This document shows positions 7,855 through 16,084 of a stretch of 47,667 bases of DNA, piece after piece. The position numbers were made by a program, and so were the translations under genes. Under the pieces are notes generated by a model. It saw only the letters and a program-made list of their open reading frames with translations, was not told where the DNA came from and made no database searches. The stretch spans positions 1 through 47,667 of the forward strand of contig JAFSWT010000089.1 of NCBI GenBank assembly GCA_017444395.1, read 5' to 3'. The number at the start of each line of letters is the position of its first letter. Position 1 is the stretch's first letter. The stretch is from Schwartzia sp. (in: firmicutes). Its GTDB lineage: Bacteria > Bacillota > Negativicutes > Selenomonadales > Selenomonadaceae.

Positions 7855-9399
7855 TTACCACGGCGTGAATTGCAGCGAAAAATGCCAGGAATTGCGTTTG
7901 GCCCGGTAGCGGAAAATGGCCTGAGCGCAGTGCATATCGTGGAACCAGTAGTAATCCACGTCCTCCTGCCGTCCCCGGGCGGCGTCGTAAGCCTGACCGA
8001 TGACGAGACGGTCGCGGTCGGTGAAAGCCCAGGAAACGCCGAAGGACAGCTTCTTGGAGTAGTCATCCCGGTTGTAGGCAAACAGGGAATTTTGCGTCGT
8101 CGCTTTGGAATAATGGTAGCCGACATAGGCCGTCACATTCGGCCCGAAATCCCGGAGCAGTGTGGTGTCAAAGGTCAGGCCCTTGACATCCGAATGGTCG
8201 TAGCTCTCTTTGGTGATCTCGTAGCCCACGCCCAGCAGCAGGTGCCAGTTGCGGTCGAAGTTGATGGGGTCGTGCCAGAGATTGAACTTGTAATTCTGAT
8301 GGGTACTTTCGACGCCCTTCTTCCAGCGGCCGGCTTCGGCGCGGAACTGGTAGTTCAGTGGCCAGTGGCCGACGCGGTTGTTGTACTGGTAGATGAACGT
8401 GGGCTTCTTCTTCACCCACTGGTTGTCGCTGTCATGATAATGGCCGTACTGCACCGAGAAATAGTTGCCGCCGTTGGACCAGTCGATGCCGTAGATGTTC
8501 TTGGCGTTGATGCGGCTGTAGTATTTGAGGTCGGCGTAAGCCTCGACGCGGGGCGTCAGGTCGTAGGAGAAGCGGTAGGCGATCCAGGCGCCGTTGTCAC
8601 TGTCGTAGCCCGCCCGGGGATAGCGCGGCTTCCGTTCGGCCTTGCTGATGTCGGAACGATACAGTGCCCGGGTGTAGATCACCTTGTTCTTCACCCAGAA
8701 CTTCGCCTGATGGACCAGAATTTCCTTGCCGGGATAAAGTTCGATGAGGTCGCCGCTGACCCGGTAATCGGGCAGCTTGGCGCCGCATTTCGTCTCGTAA
8801 CCGTCGTAGATCAGCACTTTCTCCGGGAAAAGCTCGATGCGCCGTCCGGCGATGTAAAAGGGACCGTACTTCCCCTTCACGTCCTCCATCTTGCCCTGCT
8901 GGGTCCCGTAGTTATAGACGATGCGGTAGCCGTCCAGCATGGCGTGGGGCTGCTTTTCCGTCATCTGCGTCATCCGGGCCTGCCCGTCGATCTGGACTTC
9001 CTGCTTCGTCAGGTTGCCCCGGGCCTCCTCGGTCTCGAAGCGTTTGGCGTCGAGCCGGGTAATGCGCACCGCGCCCTTGGCATAGACATCGCCGGTGTTC
9101 TGATCGTAGAACATATCCTCGCCTTCGATGGCCACCGGCAGGCGTTGCGGGTCGATGGGTCCCGATACGTTCTTCTGCATCACCGCGGCGTCCTTCGCCA
9201 GCTGCACCTGGTCAGGCGTCAGACGGTTCTCCCGGGCGTTGCGGCGGGCGTTCTCGATGTAGTCCAATATCTCGATGTCGGAATTCAAATCGTCCGACTC
9301 ATAGTAAGCGGAAGCCGTCCCGGGCAGCGTCAGCAGTGTCGCCAGGCAAAACCCTCCGATGCCAAGGGCCCGTTTCGTCCATTTTCGCAAAGCTATCAT
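7855..9399 (-). CDS. lptD: LptD-like LPS assembly outer-membrane protein (compact)
   Basis: The product has about 514 residues. It has a signal peptide (cleavage near TASA), an alpha-helical stretch, then an OstA/LptA-like jellyroll domain (residues about 75-190, with EDMFYDQNTGDVYAKGAVRI), and a C-terminal beta-barrel rich in alternating aromatic residues ending in Phe-Thr-Pro-Trp. LptD inserts LPS into the outer leaflet of the outer membrane. The E. coli protein has 784 residues, so this is short; compact versions are expected in Negativicutes. The start at 9399 gives a clean signal peptide; a second ATG at 9441 is in frame but has no proper ribosome-binding spacing. It heads the operon with the heptose genes. 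LptE is not seen. Confidence 0.82.
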   Translation of the reverse strand: MIALRKWTKRALGIGGFCLATLLTLPGTASAYYESDDLNSDIEILDYIENARRNARENRLTPDQVQLAKDAAVMQKNVSGPIDPQRLPVAIEGEDMFYDQNTGDVYAKGAVRITRLDAKRFETEEARGNLTKQEVQIDGQARMTQMTEKQPHAMLDGYRIVYNYGTQQGKMEDVKGKYGPFYIAGRRIELFPEKVLIYDGYETKCGAKLPDYRVSGDLIELYPGKEILVHQAKFWVKNKVIYTRALYRSDISKAERKPRYPRAGYDSDNGAWIAYRFSYDLTPRVEAYADLKYYSRINAKNIYGIDWSNGGNYFSVQYGHYHDSDNQWVKKKPTFIYQYNNRVGHWPLNYQFRAEAGRWKKGVESTHQNYKFNLWHDPINFDRNWHLLLGVGYEITKESYDHSDVKGLTFDTTLLRDFGPNVTAYVGYHYSKATTQNSLFAYNRDDYSKKLSFGVSWAFTDRDRLVIGQAYDAARGRQEDVDYYWFHDMHCAQAIFRYRAKRNSWHFSLQFTPW

Positions 9400-9704
9400 T
9401 TTTTCCCGTCCCCATTTCCGGCCAGGGAGCGCCGTCGTCATTCCTTTCGCCGGGCGGCGTTCCTGAAATTCGAGATTTTGTACCTACTATACTACAACAT
9501 TGCGGCGGTTCGCGCAATGCAAAAAGCGAGAAAAATGAAGACGTCGTCGGAAAAAATGGTCACCGGGCCCGTCGAACCGGGGAAAAATCCCTGACTTTCC
9601 CTTTGGCTAAACTTTTGGTATAATAGACAAAATGCCGGGGGACCGGCGTGGGAAAAAGACAATGACAGGCGGGGCGGTAGTCCCGCGGGGAAGTGTGGGA
9701 GAGC
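9400..9704. other. Divergent intergenic region between lptD and the 9705 gene
   Basis: No gene is supported here. On the minus strand a -10-like TATAGT near 9490 could serve lptD, but no good -35 box is seen. On the plus strand an extended -10 promoter at 9616-9624 points toward the secreted protein gene. The part 9500-9600 contains several purine-rich stretches and no clear hairpin. Confidence 0.5.
9616..9624 (+). promoter_or_regulatory. Extended -10 promoter for the 9705 gene and probably hydE
   Basis: TGG directly precedes TATAAT (9619-9624), which is the extended -10 arrangement TGnTATAAT. No convincing -35 box is seen, which this promoter type tolerates. The predicted start is near 9631. 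Confidence 0.6.
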
Positions 9705-10106
9705 ATGAGAAAACTGTTTCGGATAGTGGCGCTGACCGTCCTCCTGTGTCTGGGGAGCGCGGTTTGCCTGGCGGAAACACTGGATCTGGCGGACGCGGAT
9801 TTCCACTTCGTGGACGCTCGGGGCGAGACCGGTTACTACGTGGATATGCAGTCGGTGCAGTTCCATAACGACCATGAGGTCACGGCCCGGGTGGAAATCG
9901 TGCGGGCGGACATCGACCGCCTCTACCTTTACACCGCCCGATTCGACCGGGTGAAGCGGCTGTATCAGATTCTGCGGTCTACGGTGGCCACCTATGCCAC
10001 CAAGGAAATCGCCGGTGGCTCCGGCGCACCGTCCAGGGTGACGGCTTACGCCGCTGGTTCCCCTATGGAAGCGGTGGTGGAGTACATCTTTTCGCCGGCC
10101 CCCTGA
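9705..10106 (+). CDS. Secreted protein of unknown function
   Basis: The product has 133 residues with a clear signal peptide (MRKLFRIVALTVLLCLGSAVCLAE, cleavage near CLA). The mature part of about 110 residues contains YYVDMQSVQFHNDHEVTARV, resembling the small periplasmic proteins of Negativicutes and Firmicutes that report on surface or cell-envelope traits; I do not recognise a named family. The start at 9705 places the signal peptide correctly; an in-frame GTG at 9693 is possible. It is preceded by an extended -10 promoter and followed by a strong terminator, so it may be expressed alone. The position beside the LPS operon suggests the periplasm, but its role is unknown. Confidence 0.7.
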   Translation: MRKLFRIVALTVLLCLGSAVCLAETLDLADADFHFVDARGETGYYVDMQSVQFHNDHEVTARVEIVRADIDRLYLYTARFDRVKRLYQILRSTVATYATKEIAGGSGAPSRVTAYAAGSPMEAVVEYIFSPAP

Positions 10107-10121
10107 GAACGGTGGCCGGCG

Positions 10122-10152
10122 GCCCGGGTGAAGCCCCGGGCTTTTGCTTTTT
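10122..10152 (+). terminator. Terminator after the secreted protein gene
   Basis: The stem GCCCGGG (10122-10128) pairs with CCCGGGC (10135-10141) around a 6-base loop, followed by TTTTGCTTTTT. It lies upstream of hydE, so hydE would need read-through or its own promoter. Confidence 0.85.
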
Positions 10153-10185
10153 GCGGCGCTGCGGGGAAAGAGGGGGGGCGGCTGA

Positions 10186-11238
10186 ATGACAACCGATTGG
10201 CAAACGTATATTGATAAAGCGGAGCGGACGCACCGGCTGACAGAGGCGGAGCTGACGGCACTGCTGGCGGAGCCGGCGGCGGAAGAGACGATGGCGGCGG
10301 CGGCCAACCGGGTGCGCGCGGCCTTCGTTGGCGACGCCGTCCACCTGCGGGGGCTCATTGAGTTCTCTTCTTTCTGCCGGCGGAACTGCCATTATTGTGG
10401 CTTGCGACAAGAGAATAAACAGGCCGGTCGCTACCGCCTGGCGCCGGAGGAAATCGTGGCCCTGGCGGAAAAGGCGAAGGGATACGGTTATCACACCGTG
10501 GTCCTGCAATCCGGCGAAGACACCTGGTTCACGGCAAAGCGGCTGGCGGACATCGTAACGGCCATCAAGCGGCTGGACGTGGCTGTGACCCTCTCGGTGG
10601 GGGAACGTCCTCTTGCGGACTACCGCGCCTGGCGGGAAGCCGGGGCGGATCGTTTCCTGCTGCGGATTGAGACGACGGATCGGGCCCTTTACGAGCGCCT
10701 TCACCCCGGCATGGATTTTGACGAGCGGCGGCGCTGCCTGCGCGACCTGAAAAGCCTCGGCTACGAGGTCGGCACCGGCTGTCTGGTGGGGCTGCCGGGA
10801 CAGACGGTGGAATCGCTGGCGCGGGATGTGTTGTTCTTCCAAAGCATTGACGCCGATATGGTGGGCATCGGCCCCCTGATACCCAACGACGATATGCCGC
10901 TGGGCGGCACCGCCCCCGGCGATATGGGCCTCGTCCGGCGGCTGGTGGCGGCCATCCGCTTGTTGCTGCCGGAGGCGAATATTCCGGCCACGACGGCAAT
11001 GGAGACGTTGTCACCGGGTGCCCGGGAACGCATCCTGCAATCCGGGGCCAACGTCGTCATGCCCAACGTGACCGAGGGTGAGGCCCGGCAGCTCTACGCC
11101 CTCTATCCCGGCAAAGCCTGCGTCGCTGACACCCCGGAGGAATGTCGGGATTGCATGACGCTCCGCATTCGGGCATTGGGTCGTTCCATTGGAACGGATA
11201 AGGGATTTCGCCGCCACCGGGCGCCGGAAGCGACGTAA
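10186..11238 (+). CDS. hydE: [FeFe]-hydrogenase maturase HydE, radical SAM enzyme
   Basis: The product has 350 residues. The radical SAM cluster motif is Cys64-x3-Cys68-x2-Cys71 (FCRRNCHYCGLR). Landmarks for HydE follow: RYRLAPEEIV, VVLQSGED, the glycine-rich SAM segment GTGCLVGLPGQT, and IGPLIPNDDMPL. HydE acts in building the diiron active site of [FeFe]-hydrogenase, together with HydF and HydG. Neither partner nor a hydrogenase is in the window, so this gene is separate from them. BioB and PylB are related, but the RYRL and GPLIP patterns favour HydE. The start ATG at 10186 follows the G-rich ribosome-binding sequence AGAGGGGGGG. Confidence 0.85.
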   Translation: MTTDWQTYIDKAERTHRLTEAELTALLAEPAAEETMAAAANRVRAAFVGDAVHLRGLIEFSSFCRRNCHYCGLRQENKQAGRYRLAPEEIVALAEKAKGYGYHTVVLQSGEDTWFTAKRLADIVTAIKRLDVAVTLSVGERPLADYRAWREAGADRFLLRIETTDRALYERLHPGMDFDERRRCLRDLKSLGYEVGTGCLVGLPGQTVESLARDVLFFQSIDADMVGIGPLIPNDDMPLGGTAPGDMGLVRRLVAAIRLLLPEANIPATTAMETLSPGARERILQSGANVVMPNVTEGEARQLYALYPGKACVADTPEECRDCMTLRIRALGRSIGTDKGFRRHRAPEAT

Positions 11239-11473
11239 AGGTCGGTTTTCCGTTCAGCAAAGGGAGCGTTTGCAGACTTTTTACAGACGGGTTATCTATA
11301 CTCGCGGGCAGAGAGATATACCAATAACAAGGTTTTTCACCGCGAGTACATACAGAGAGCGTAAGAGATTTACTTCGCTTCGCTCGTAAATTCTAACGCT
11401 CTCTAGTATATCATTCCCATAGGCATATCGCTTCGTTTCGCGGGATATTTCCACAGGAGGAGAGACACGAGGG
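11239..11473 (+). other. AT-rich, hairpin-rich leader upstream of yycJ
   Basis: This is a 235-base non-coding stretch that is more AT-rich than its surroundings. It can form three successive stem-loops: ACTCGCGG (11300-11307) with CCGCGAGT (11340-11347); a 19-bp imperfect stem between 11354-11373 and 11386-11404; and ATATCGC (11425-11431) with GCGGGATAT (11440-11448). The AGGAGG of yycJ follows directly at 11455-11460. A -10-like TATACT is at 11297-11302 but no good -35 box is seen. It may be a structured 5' leader or a repeat element. Confidence 0.6.
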
Positions 11474-12232
11474 GTGCGGGTTTCAATTTTGGCCAGCGGT
11501 AGCAAGGGCAACGCGGCGTTCATTGAAATGGACGGGCGGCGGCTTCTGGTGGATGTGGGCATCGGGGTGCGACGGCTCAAGAAGGGGCTGGCGTCTCTGG
11601 CGGTAGTGCCGGAGTCACTGGACGCGGTCCTCATCACTCATGAGCACAGCGACCATATCCGGGGGCTGGCGGCGCTGCTGCGGGCCTGTCCACTGCCCGT
11701 CTATTCCCGGCCGGCGACGTTGCGGGCATTGGCCCGCGCAGGCCTGCCACCGGATTGCCTGCACGTGGTACACGACGAGCTGACGTTGGGTGGGGTACGG
11801 GTGACGGCCTTTTCCCTGTCTCACGATGCCGCTGACCCGGTGGGCTATACCATACGCGGCAGTCGTCGGTGCACGGTGGCGACGGACCTCGGCTTCGTCA
11901 CCGGGGCGGTGCAGTCGGCTATTGAGGGGGCGGACGCGCTGGTGCTGGAGGCCAATCACGACCCGGCGCTGCTGCGGCAGGGGAGCTATCCCTGGCCTTT
12001 GCAGCAAAGAATCCTGGGGAACCGGGGCCACCTGGCCAACAGCGAGGCCGCCTGGGCGCTGGCCCGGATGAAGAAGCGGCCGGCAAAGGTTTTCCTGGCG
12101 CATCTGAGCGCCGAGAACAACCGCCCGGAGTTGGCCGGGGATACGGTGCGCGGTATCCTGCATGATCAGGGAATCCCGCTGGCGGATATGGATATCGCTC
12201 TCGCCCGCCAGGATGAGATTGTCAGTTTGTGA
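11474..12232 (+). CDS. yycJ: YycJ/WalJ-type metallo-beta-lactamase fold hydrolase
   Basis: The product has 252 residues. The N-terminal VSILASGSKGNAAFIE and the metal motif THEHSDH (His56, His58, Asp60, His61) are diagnostic of the YycJ family of MBL-fold nucleases or hydrolases. In Bacillus and relatives yycJ follows the WalRK two-component genes and precedes htrA and rlmH; DNA mismatch or cell-wall roles have been proposed. Here the two-component genes are absent upstream (hydE sits there), but htrA and rlmH follow in the usual order. The start is GTG at 11474, with an AGGAGG 13 bases upstream, a rather long spacing. It is a cytoplasmic enzyme. Confidence 0.9.
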   Translation: MRVSILASGSKGNAAFIEMDGRRLLVDVGIGVRRLKKGLASLAVVPESLDAVLITHEHSDHIRGLAALLRACPLPVYSRPATLRALARAGLPPDCLHVVHDELTLGGVRVTAFSLSHDAADPVGYTIRGSRRCTVATDLGFVTGAVQSAIEGADALVLEANHDPALLRQGSYPWPLQQRILGNRGHLANSEAAWALARMKKRPAKVFLAHLSAENNRPELAGDTVRGILHDQGIPLADMDIALARQDEIVSL

Positions 12233-12298
12233 GCGGCCTGATGCCCGATGGTGGGAACCGGGGCGTTTTTTATCAAGATCAACGGACAGGAGGAAACG

Positions 12299-13405
12299 AT
12301 GATGGAGTTTTTACAGAGGCACTGGAAAAAGACGATGGGCGCTTTTCTGGCGCTTTGCGTGACCGGAGCGGTCCTTTTCGCCGGCTGTACCGACAGCAAC
12401 GCCCGGGAGTCGGCGCCGGCCAATATCCCGGAGACGTCGCGGCCGGCGGAGGCGCCGAAGCTGTCGGCGGCCCGCAATACGCCGGTGGTCCGGGTGGCGG
12501 AGACCGTAGGCCCGGCCATTGTCGGCATCACCAACAAGGCGGTGGCCCGGGACTGGTTTGACAACCTGATTCCCCAGGAGGGCTTTGGCTCCGGCGTCAT
12601 CTTCCGCAACGACGGCTATGTCGTCACCAATAATCACGTCGTGGCCGGGGCCCGGGAGATCCTGGTCTCCCTTTCGGACGGCCGCACGATGAAGGGCAAG
12701 CTGGTGGGCGCGGACGAGATTACCGACATCGCCGTGGTGAAGATTGACGGTGATAATCTGCCGACGGCGGCCTTCGGCAATTCCGATGATGTGGTGGTGG
12801 GCGAGCCCGCCATCGCCATTGGCAACCCGATGGGCCTCGAGTTCCAGGGCAGCGTGACCGCCGGTGTCATCAGCGCCCTGAACCGCACGCTGGACATCGC
12901 CGACCGCCGGCTGAAGCTGATTCAGACCGACGCCGCCATCAGCCCGGGCAATTCCGGCGGCGCGTTGGTGAACGCTGACGGTCTCGTCATCGGCATCAAC
13001 AGCATCAAGATTGCTGCCAACGGCGTTGAGGGCATGGGTTTCGCCATTCCCATCAACACCGTGCGGGAAATCGTCGATCAGCTCATGAACAATGGCCGGG
13101 TCATCCGTCCGTATCTCGGCGTGGGCGTCTTTGACAAGCAGACGGCGGCCCGGGCCGGGTATCAGCTCAACGTGGACGCCGGTGTCTATGTGCAGAACGT
13201 GACGCTGAACGGCCCCGCGGGCAAGGCGGGCCTCATGCGCGGTGACATCATTCTCGAAGTCGGCGGCGAAAAGACGAACACCGTGAGCGAGCTGCGGTCC
13301 GCCATTGCCAGCCACCATGTCGGCGACACCGTGGCGGTGAAGTACCAGCGCGGCAACGAAACGGCGACGGTGAACTGCGTACTGGAAGCCATCCCGGAGA
13401 ATTGA
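12299..13405 (+). CDS. htrA: HtrA-type serine protease with PDZ domain, predicted lipoprotein
   Basis: The product has 368 residues. An N-terminal hydrophobic segment ends in LFAGC, a lipobox, so the protease is probably lipid-anchored rather than held by a plain membrane helix. The trypsin-like domain shows the catalytic triad: His in VTNNHVVAG, Asp in EITDIAVVKI and Ser in ISPGNSGGAL. One PDZ domain follows (from about residue 275, YLGVGVF...GDIILEVGG). HtrA/DegP proteases degrade misfolded envelope proteins. AGGAGG lies 5 bases before ATG 12299 and 8 before a second ATG at 12302; either may be used. It lies between yycJ and rlmH as in many Firmicutes, and its stop is 2 bases before the rlmH start. 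Confidence 0.92.
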   Translation: MMEFLQRHWKKTMGAFLALCVTGAVLFAGCTDSNARESAPANIPETSRPAEAPKLSAARNTPVVRVAETVGPAIVGITNKAVARDWFDNLIPQEGFGSGVIFRNDGYVVTNNHVVAGAREILVSLSDGRTMKGKLVGADEITDIAVVKIDGDNLPTAAFGNSDDVVVGEPAIAIGNPMGLEFQGSVTAGVISALNRTLDIADRRLKLIQTDAAISPGNSGGALVNADGLVIGINSIKIAANGVEGMGFAIPINTVREIVDQLMNNGRVIRPYLGVGVFDKQTAARAGYQLNVDAGVYVQNVTLNGPAGKAGLMRGDIILEVGGEKTNTVSELRSAIASHHVGDTVAVKYQRGNETATVNCVLEAIPEN

Positions 13406-13407
13406 CG

Positions 13408-13887
13408 ATGCGAATTACCATCGTCGCTGTGGGAAAAATCAAAGAGAAGTACCTGACGGAGGGCATCGCCGAGTATCAGAAGCGGCTGTCGCCCTTCGCC
13501 CGGTTGGAAATCGTGGAGGTGCCGGAGGAACGCATGGCGAAGGAACCCTCCGCCGCCGACAAGGAAAAGACGCTCGCCCGCGAGGGGGAGCGTCTTTTGG
13601 CGCGGGTGCCGAAGGACAGCTACCGCATCCTGCTCGATGTCCGGGGGGAAAGCCGCTCCTCGGAGGAGCTGGCGGCCCGGCTGGACACGCTGGCGGGGGA
13701 GGGGCAGAGCGATATCGCGTTCCTGATTGGCGGGCCCTTCGGCCTTTCCGATGATGTGCGGGCAGCGGTCGACGAGCGGATTTCCTTTTCCCGCCTGACA
13801 TTCACTCACCAGATGATTCGGCTGCTACTGGTGGAGCAGATTTACCGTGCCTTCAAGATCAACCGGGGAGAAAAATACCATTGGTAA
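13408..13887 (+). CDS. rlmH: 23S rRNA (pseudouridine1915-N3)-methyltransferase RlmH
   Basis: The product has 159 residues, the usual size. The N-terminal MRITIVAVGKIKEKYLTEG and the C-terminal knot region LIGGPFGLSDDV...SFSRLTFTHQMIRLLLVEQIYRA...YHW match RlmH, a SPOUT-fold methyltransferase. It methylates pseudouridine 1915 of helix 69 in the 50S subunit. The ATG at 13408 is chosen over an overlapping TTG at 13402 because it gives the family N-terminus. It is the last gene of the yycJ-htrA-rlmH unit and is followed by a strong terminator. Confidence 0.96.
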   Translation: MRITIVAVGKIKEKYLTEGIAEYQKRLSPFARLEIVEVPEERMAKEPSAADKEKTLAREGERLLARVPKDSYRILLDVRGESRSSEELAARLDTLAGEGQSDIAFLIGGPFGLSDDVRAAVDERISFSRLTFTHQMIRLLLVEQIYRAFKINRGEKYHW

Positions 13888-13894
13888 CCGAAAC

Positions 13895-13940
13895 CGATGT
13901 CGGCTGCATTCCGTAAAGGAACGGCCGGCATCGTTTTTTT
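13895..13940 (+). terminator. Terminator after rlmH
   Basis: The 10-bp stem CGATGTCGGC (13895-13904) pairs with GCCGGCATCG (13924-13933) with one G-T pair, followed by seven T residues. Confidence 0.92.
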
Positions 13941-13973
13941 GTGGCGGAAAAATTGAATCTTTTTGCCGCTGTG

Positions 13974-14002
13974 TTGTATCGGGCCGGACTTTGGTGTAAA
14001 AT
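13974..14002 (+). promoter_or_regulatory. Promoter of pyruvate kinase gene
   Basis: The -35 box TTGTAT (13974-13979) and the -10 box TAAAAT (13997-14002) are separated by 17 bases. The predicted start is near 14009, 48 bases before the pyk start codon. Confidence 0.65.
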
Positions 14003-14056
14003 AGAGGGCGGACAAGAGAACGCGGCGGCAATACCGCTGGGAAGGGTGGCTGAGAT

Positions 14057-15469
14057 ATGAGGAAAAAGACGAAGATCATCTGCACCCAGGGTCCCGCGAC
14101 GGCGCGGGAGGGCGTTTTGGACAAGCTTATCGAGGGCGGCATGGACTGCGCCCGATTCAATTTCTCCCATGGCACCCACGCCGAGCAAAAGGAGCGCATC
14201 GAGGCGGTGCGCGAGGCGGCGGCGAAGGCCGGGCGGACGGTGGCCCTGCTTCTCGACACCAAGGGGCCGGAGATGCGCCTGGGCGAGTTTGCGGAGGGCA
14301 AGGTGCAGCTCGAGAAGGGGCAGACATTTACCCTGACGTATGACGATGCTCCTGGCGACGCGTCCCGGGTTTCGGTGAACCATAAGAAACTCTGGCAGGA
14401 AGTGAAGCCCGGCGACACATTGCTACTCTCTGACGGGCTGGTGGCCCTGAAAGTCACAGCTGTCGAGGGTCGTGACATCGTCACCGAGGTACAGAACAGC
14501 GGCCCCATGAGCACCCGGAAACGGGTGGCGGCCCCGGGCATCGCCTTGAGCCTGCCGCCAATCTCGGAGCAGGACGAGAAGGATATCCTGTTCGGCATTG
14601 AGAACGACATGGATTTCGTGGCGGCCTCCTTCATCCAGCGGGCCGAGGACGTACAGGCCATCCGCCAGCTCATCGCCGATCATGGCGGTCACATGGAAAT
14701 CATTCCGAAGATTGAAAACCTCGAGGGCGTGAAGAACATCGACGCCATTCTCGAAGCGGCCGATGGCATCATGGTGGCCCGGGGCGATCTGGGCGTCGAG
14801 ATCCCGGCCGAGGAAGTGCCGCTGGTTCAGAAAGAGATCATCGCCAAATGCAACGCCGCCGGCAAGCCGGTCATCGTGGCCACGCAGATGCTGGAGTCCA
14901 TGACGCAGAATCCGCGCCCCACCCGTGCCGAGGCTTCGGATGTGGCCAATGCCATCCTCGACGGGGCCGACGCCATCATGCTTTCCGGCGAGACGGCCAG
15001 CGGCGATTATCCGGCGGAGGCGGTGGAGACCATGGCCCGGATTGCCGGTCGCACTGATAGTTCGTTGCATGGCCGGGCCATCCGCCACGAAGATGACCAT
15101 TGCTGCCCCACCACGACGGAGGCCATCGCCCACGCTACGGCGCAACTGGCGCAGGAGCTGGGCGCGACGGCCATCATCACGCCCACCGAGAGTGGCTACA
15201 CGGCGCAGATGATTTCCAAGTACCGGCCCCGGGCGGCGATTTTCGCCCTGACCGCCAATGAGCGGGTGGCCCGTCATCTGGCACTGCGCTGGGGCGTGGA
15301 ACCAACGGCGGCACGGCAGTGGGACAATGTGGACAGCATGGGGCGTTTCGCGGCGGCGGCGGCGAAGGAAAAGGGCCTCGTGCAGAGCGGCGACCTCACG
15401 GTCATCACCTCGGGCATCAAATCCGTGACCGGCAACACCAATGCCATCCGGGTCTATCGGATTGAGTGA
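14057..15469 (+). CDS. pyk: Pyruvate kinase
   Basis: The product has 470 residues, the length of the basic form without an extra C-terminal PEP-utiliser domain. Landmarks are KTKIICTQGPAT at the N-terminus, the substrate arginine in ARFNFSHG, the LLLDTKGPEMR segment, the active-site region IIPKIENLEGVKNID and the signature MVARGDLGVEIP, followed by ESMTQNPRPTRAEASDVANAI. It converts PEP and ADP to pyruvate and ATP in the cytoplasm. It has its own promoter after the rlmH terminator, and the YbjN-type gene follows 40 bases later, probably on the same transcript. Confidence 0.97.
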   Translation: MRKKTKIICTQGPATAREGVLDKLIEGGMDCARFNFSHGTHAEQKERIEAVREAAAKAGRTVALLLDTKGPEMRLGEFAEGKVQLEKGQTFTLTYDDAPGDASRVSVNHKKLWQEVKPGDTLLLSDGLVALKVTAVEGRDIVTEVQNSGPMSTRKRVAAPGIALSLPPISEQDEKDILFGIENDMDFVAASFIQRAEDVQAIRQLIADHGGHMEIIPKIENLEGVKNIDAILEAADGIMVARGDLGVEIPAEEVPLVQKEIIAKCNAAGKPVIVATQMLESMTQNPRPTRAEASDVANAILDGADAIMLSGETASGDYPAEAVETMARIAGRTDSSLHGRAIRHEDDHCCPTTTEAIAHATAQLAQELGATAIITPTESGYTAQMISKYRPRAAIFALTANERVARHLALRWGVEPTAARQWDNVDSMGRFAAAAAKEKGLVQSGDLTVITSGIKSVTGNTNAIRVYRIE

Positions 15470-15509
15470 CGTTGCCCGCATACAATACAACAGCAAAGGA
15501 GAATGACGG

Positions 15510-15995
15510 ATGGAGAACGAAAAGAATGACGTATCGAAGGACATGAACAGGAAGGCGCAGCTCTTCCAGAATCTGGTGGATAAGATGCCGCAGGATGACG
15601 TGTTCCTCGTCGAGACGATGGAGGACGATTTCCACACGACGCTTTTCCGGTCGCAGCTCGAGATTCGGGACGGCCTGTTCCGGCCGATGGTTGTCATCAT
15701 CGACGACAGCATCTACACGATGATTCGTGTCTGGGCGGCGGGCAAGGCCGTGAACGACGCCAACCGGGCGGTGCTGAAGGAATACCTGAACCAGATGAAC
15801 CGCCATTACAAGGTGTTCAAGTACTACGACAACGAGGACGGGGATATCGTGGTGGACGCCTGCCTGGCTGCCGACGAGCGGCATTTCGACCCGGAGATGG
15901 TGGCGACGGTCATCGACGTCGTGATGCAGCATCTGCAGGAGACTTCCGACAATCTGGAAGCGGCCATCCGCGGCGAGGCGCCTTCCGCCCGCTGA
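15510..15995 (+). CDS. YbjN-domain protein
   Basis: The product has 161 residues and no signal peptide or membrane helix. The pattern FHTTLFRSQLEIRDGLFRPMVVIIDDSIYTMIRV followed by two helices and an acidic segment (YYDNEDGDIVVDACL) resembles the YbjN (bacterial sensory transduction regulator) fold, which is similar to type III secretion chaperones. Its function is unknown in Firmicutes; in E. coli YbjN affects motility and stress. It follows pyk by 40 bases with GGAGAATGACGG near the start, and is followed by the secG promoter. Confidence 0.75.
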   Translation: MENEKNDVSKDMNRKAQLFQNLVDKMPQDDVFLVETMEDDFHTTLFRSQLEIRDGLFRPMVVIIDDSIYTMIRVWAAGKAVNDANRAVLKEYLNQMNRHYKVFKYYDNEDGDIVVDACLAADERHFDPEMVATVIDVVMQHLQETSDNLEAAIRGEAPSAR

Positions 15996-16007
15996 AGCTC
16001 CGATGCC

Positions 16008-16037
16008 TTGCCAAAGGGCGCGCCGGTGTGGTAAAAT
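16008..16037 (+). promoter_or_regulatory. Promoter of secG
   Basis: The -35 box TTGCCA (16008-16013) and the -10 box TAAAAT (16032-16037) are separated by 18 bases. Transcription would start near 16044, about 40 bases before the secG start. Confidence 0.65.
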
Positions 16038-16084
16038 AATTTGATAAACAGAAGAACAGGTTGCAACAGAGGGAGGCTCGAAGG

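Noticed and set aside
10186..11238. BioB or PylB as alternative identity of the radical SAM gene
   Set aside because: RYRL after the cysteine motif, the VLQSGED segment and GPLIPNDDMPL fit HydE better; no biotin or pyrrolysine genes are near.
11189..11389. Small plus-strand frame across the end of hydE and the leader of yycJ
   Set aside because: It has no ribosome-binding site and its sequence is explained by the hairpin-rich leader.
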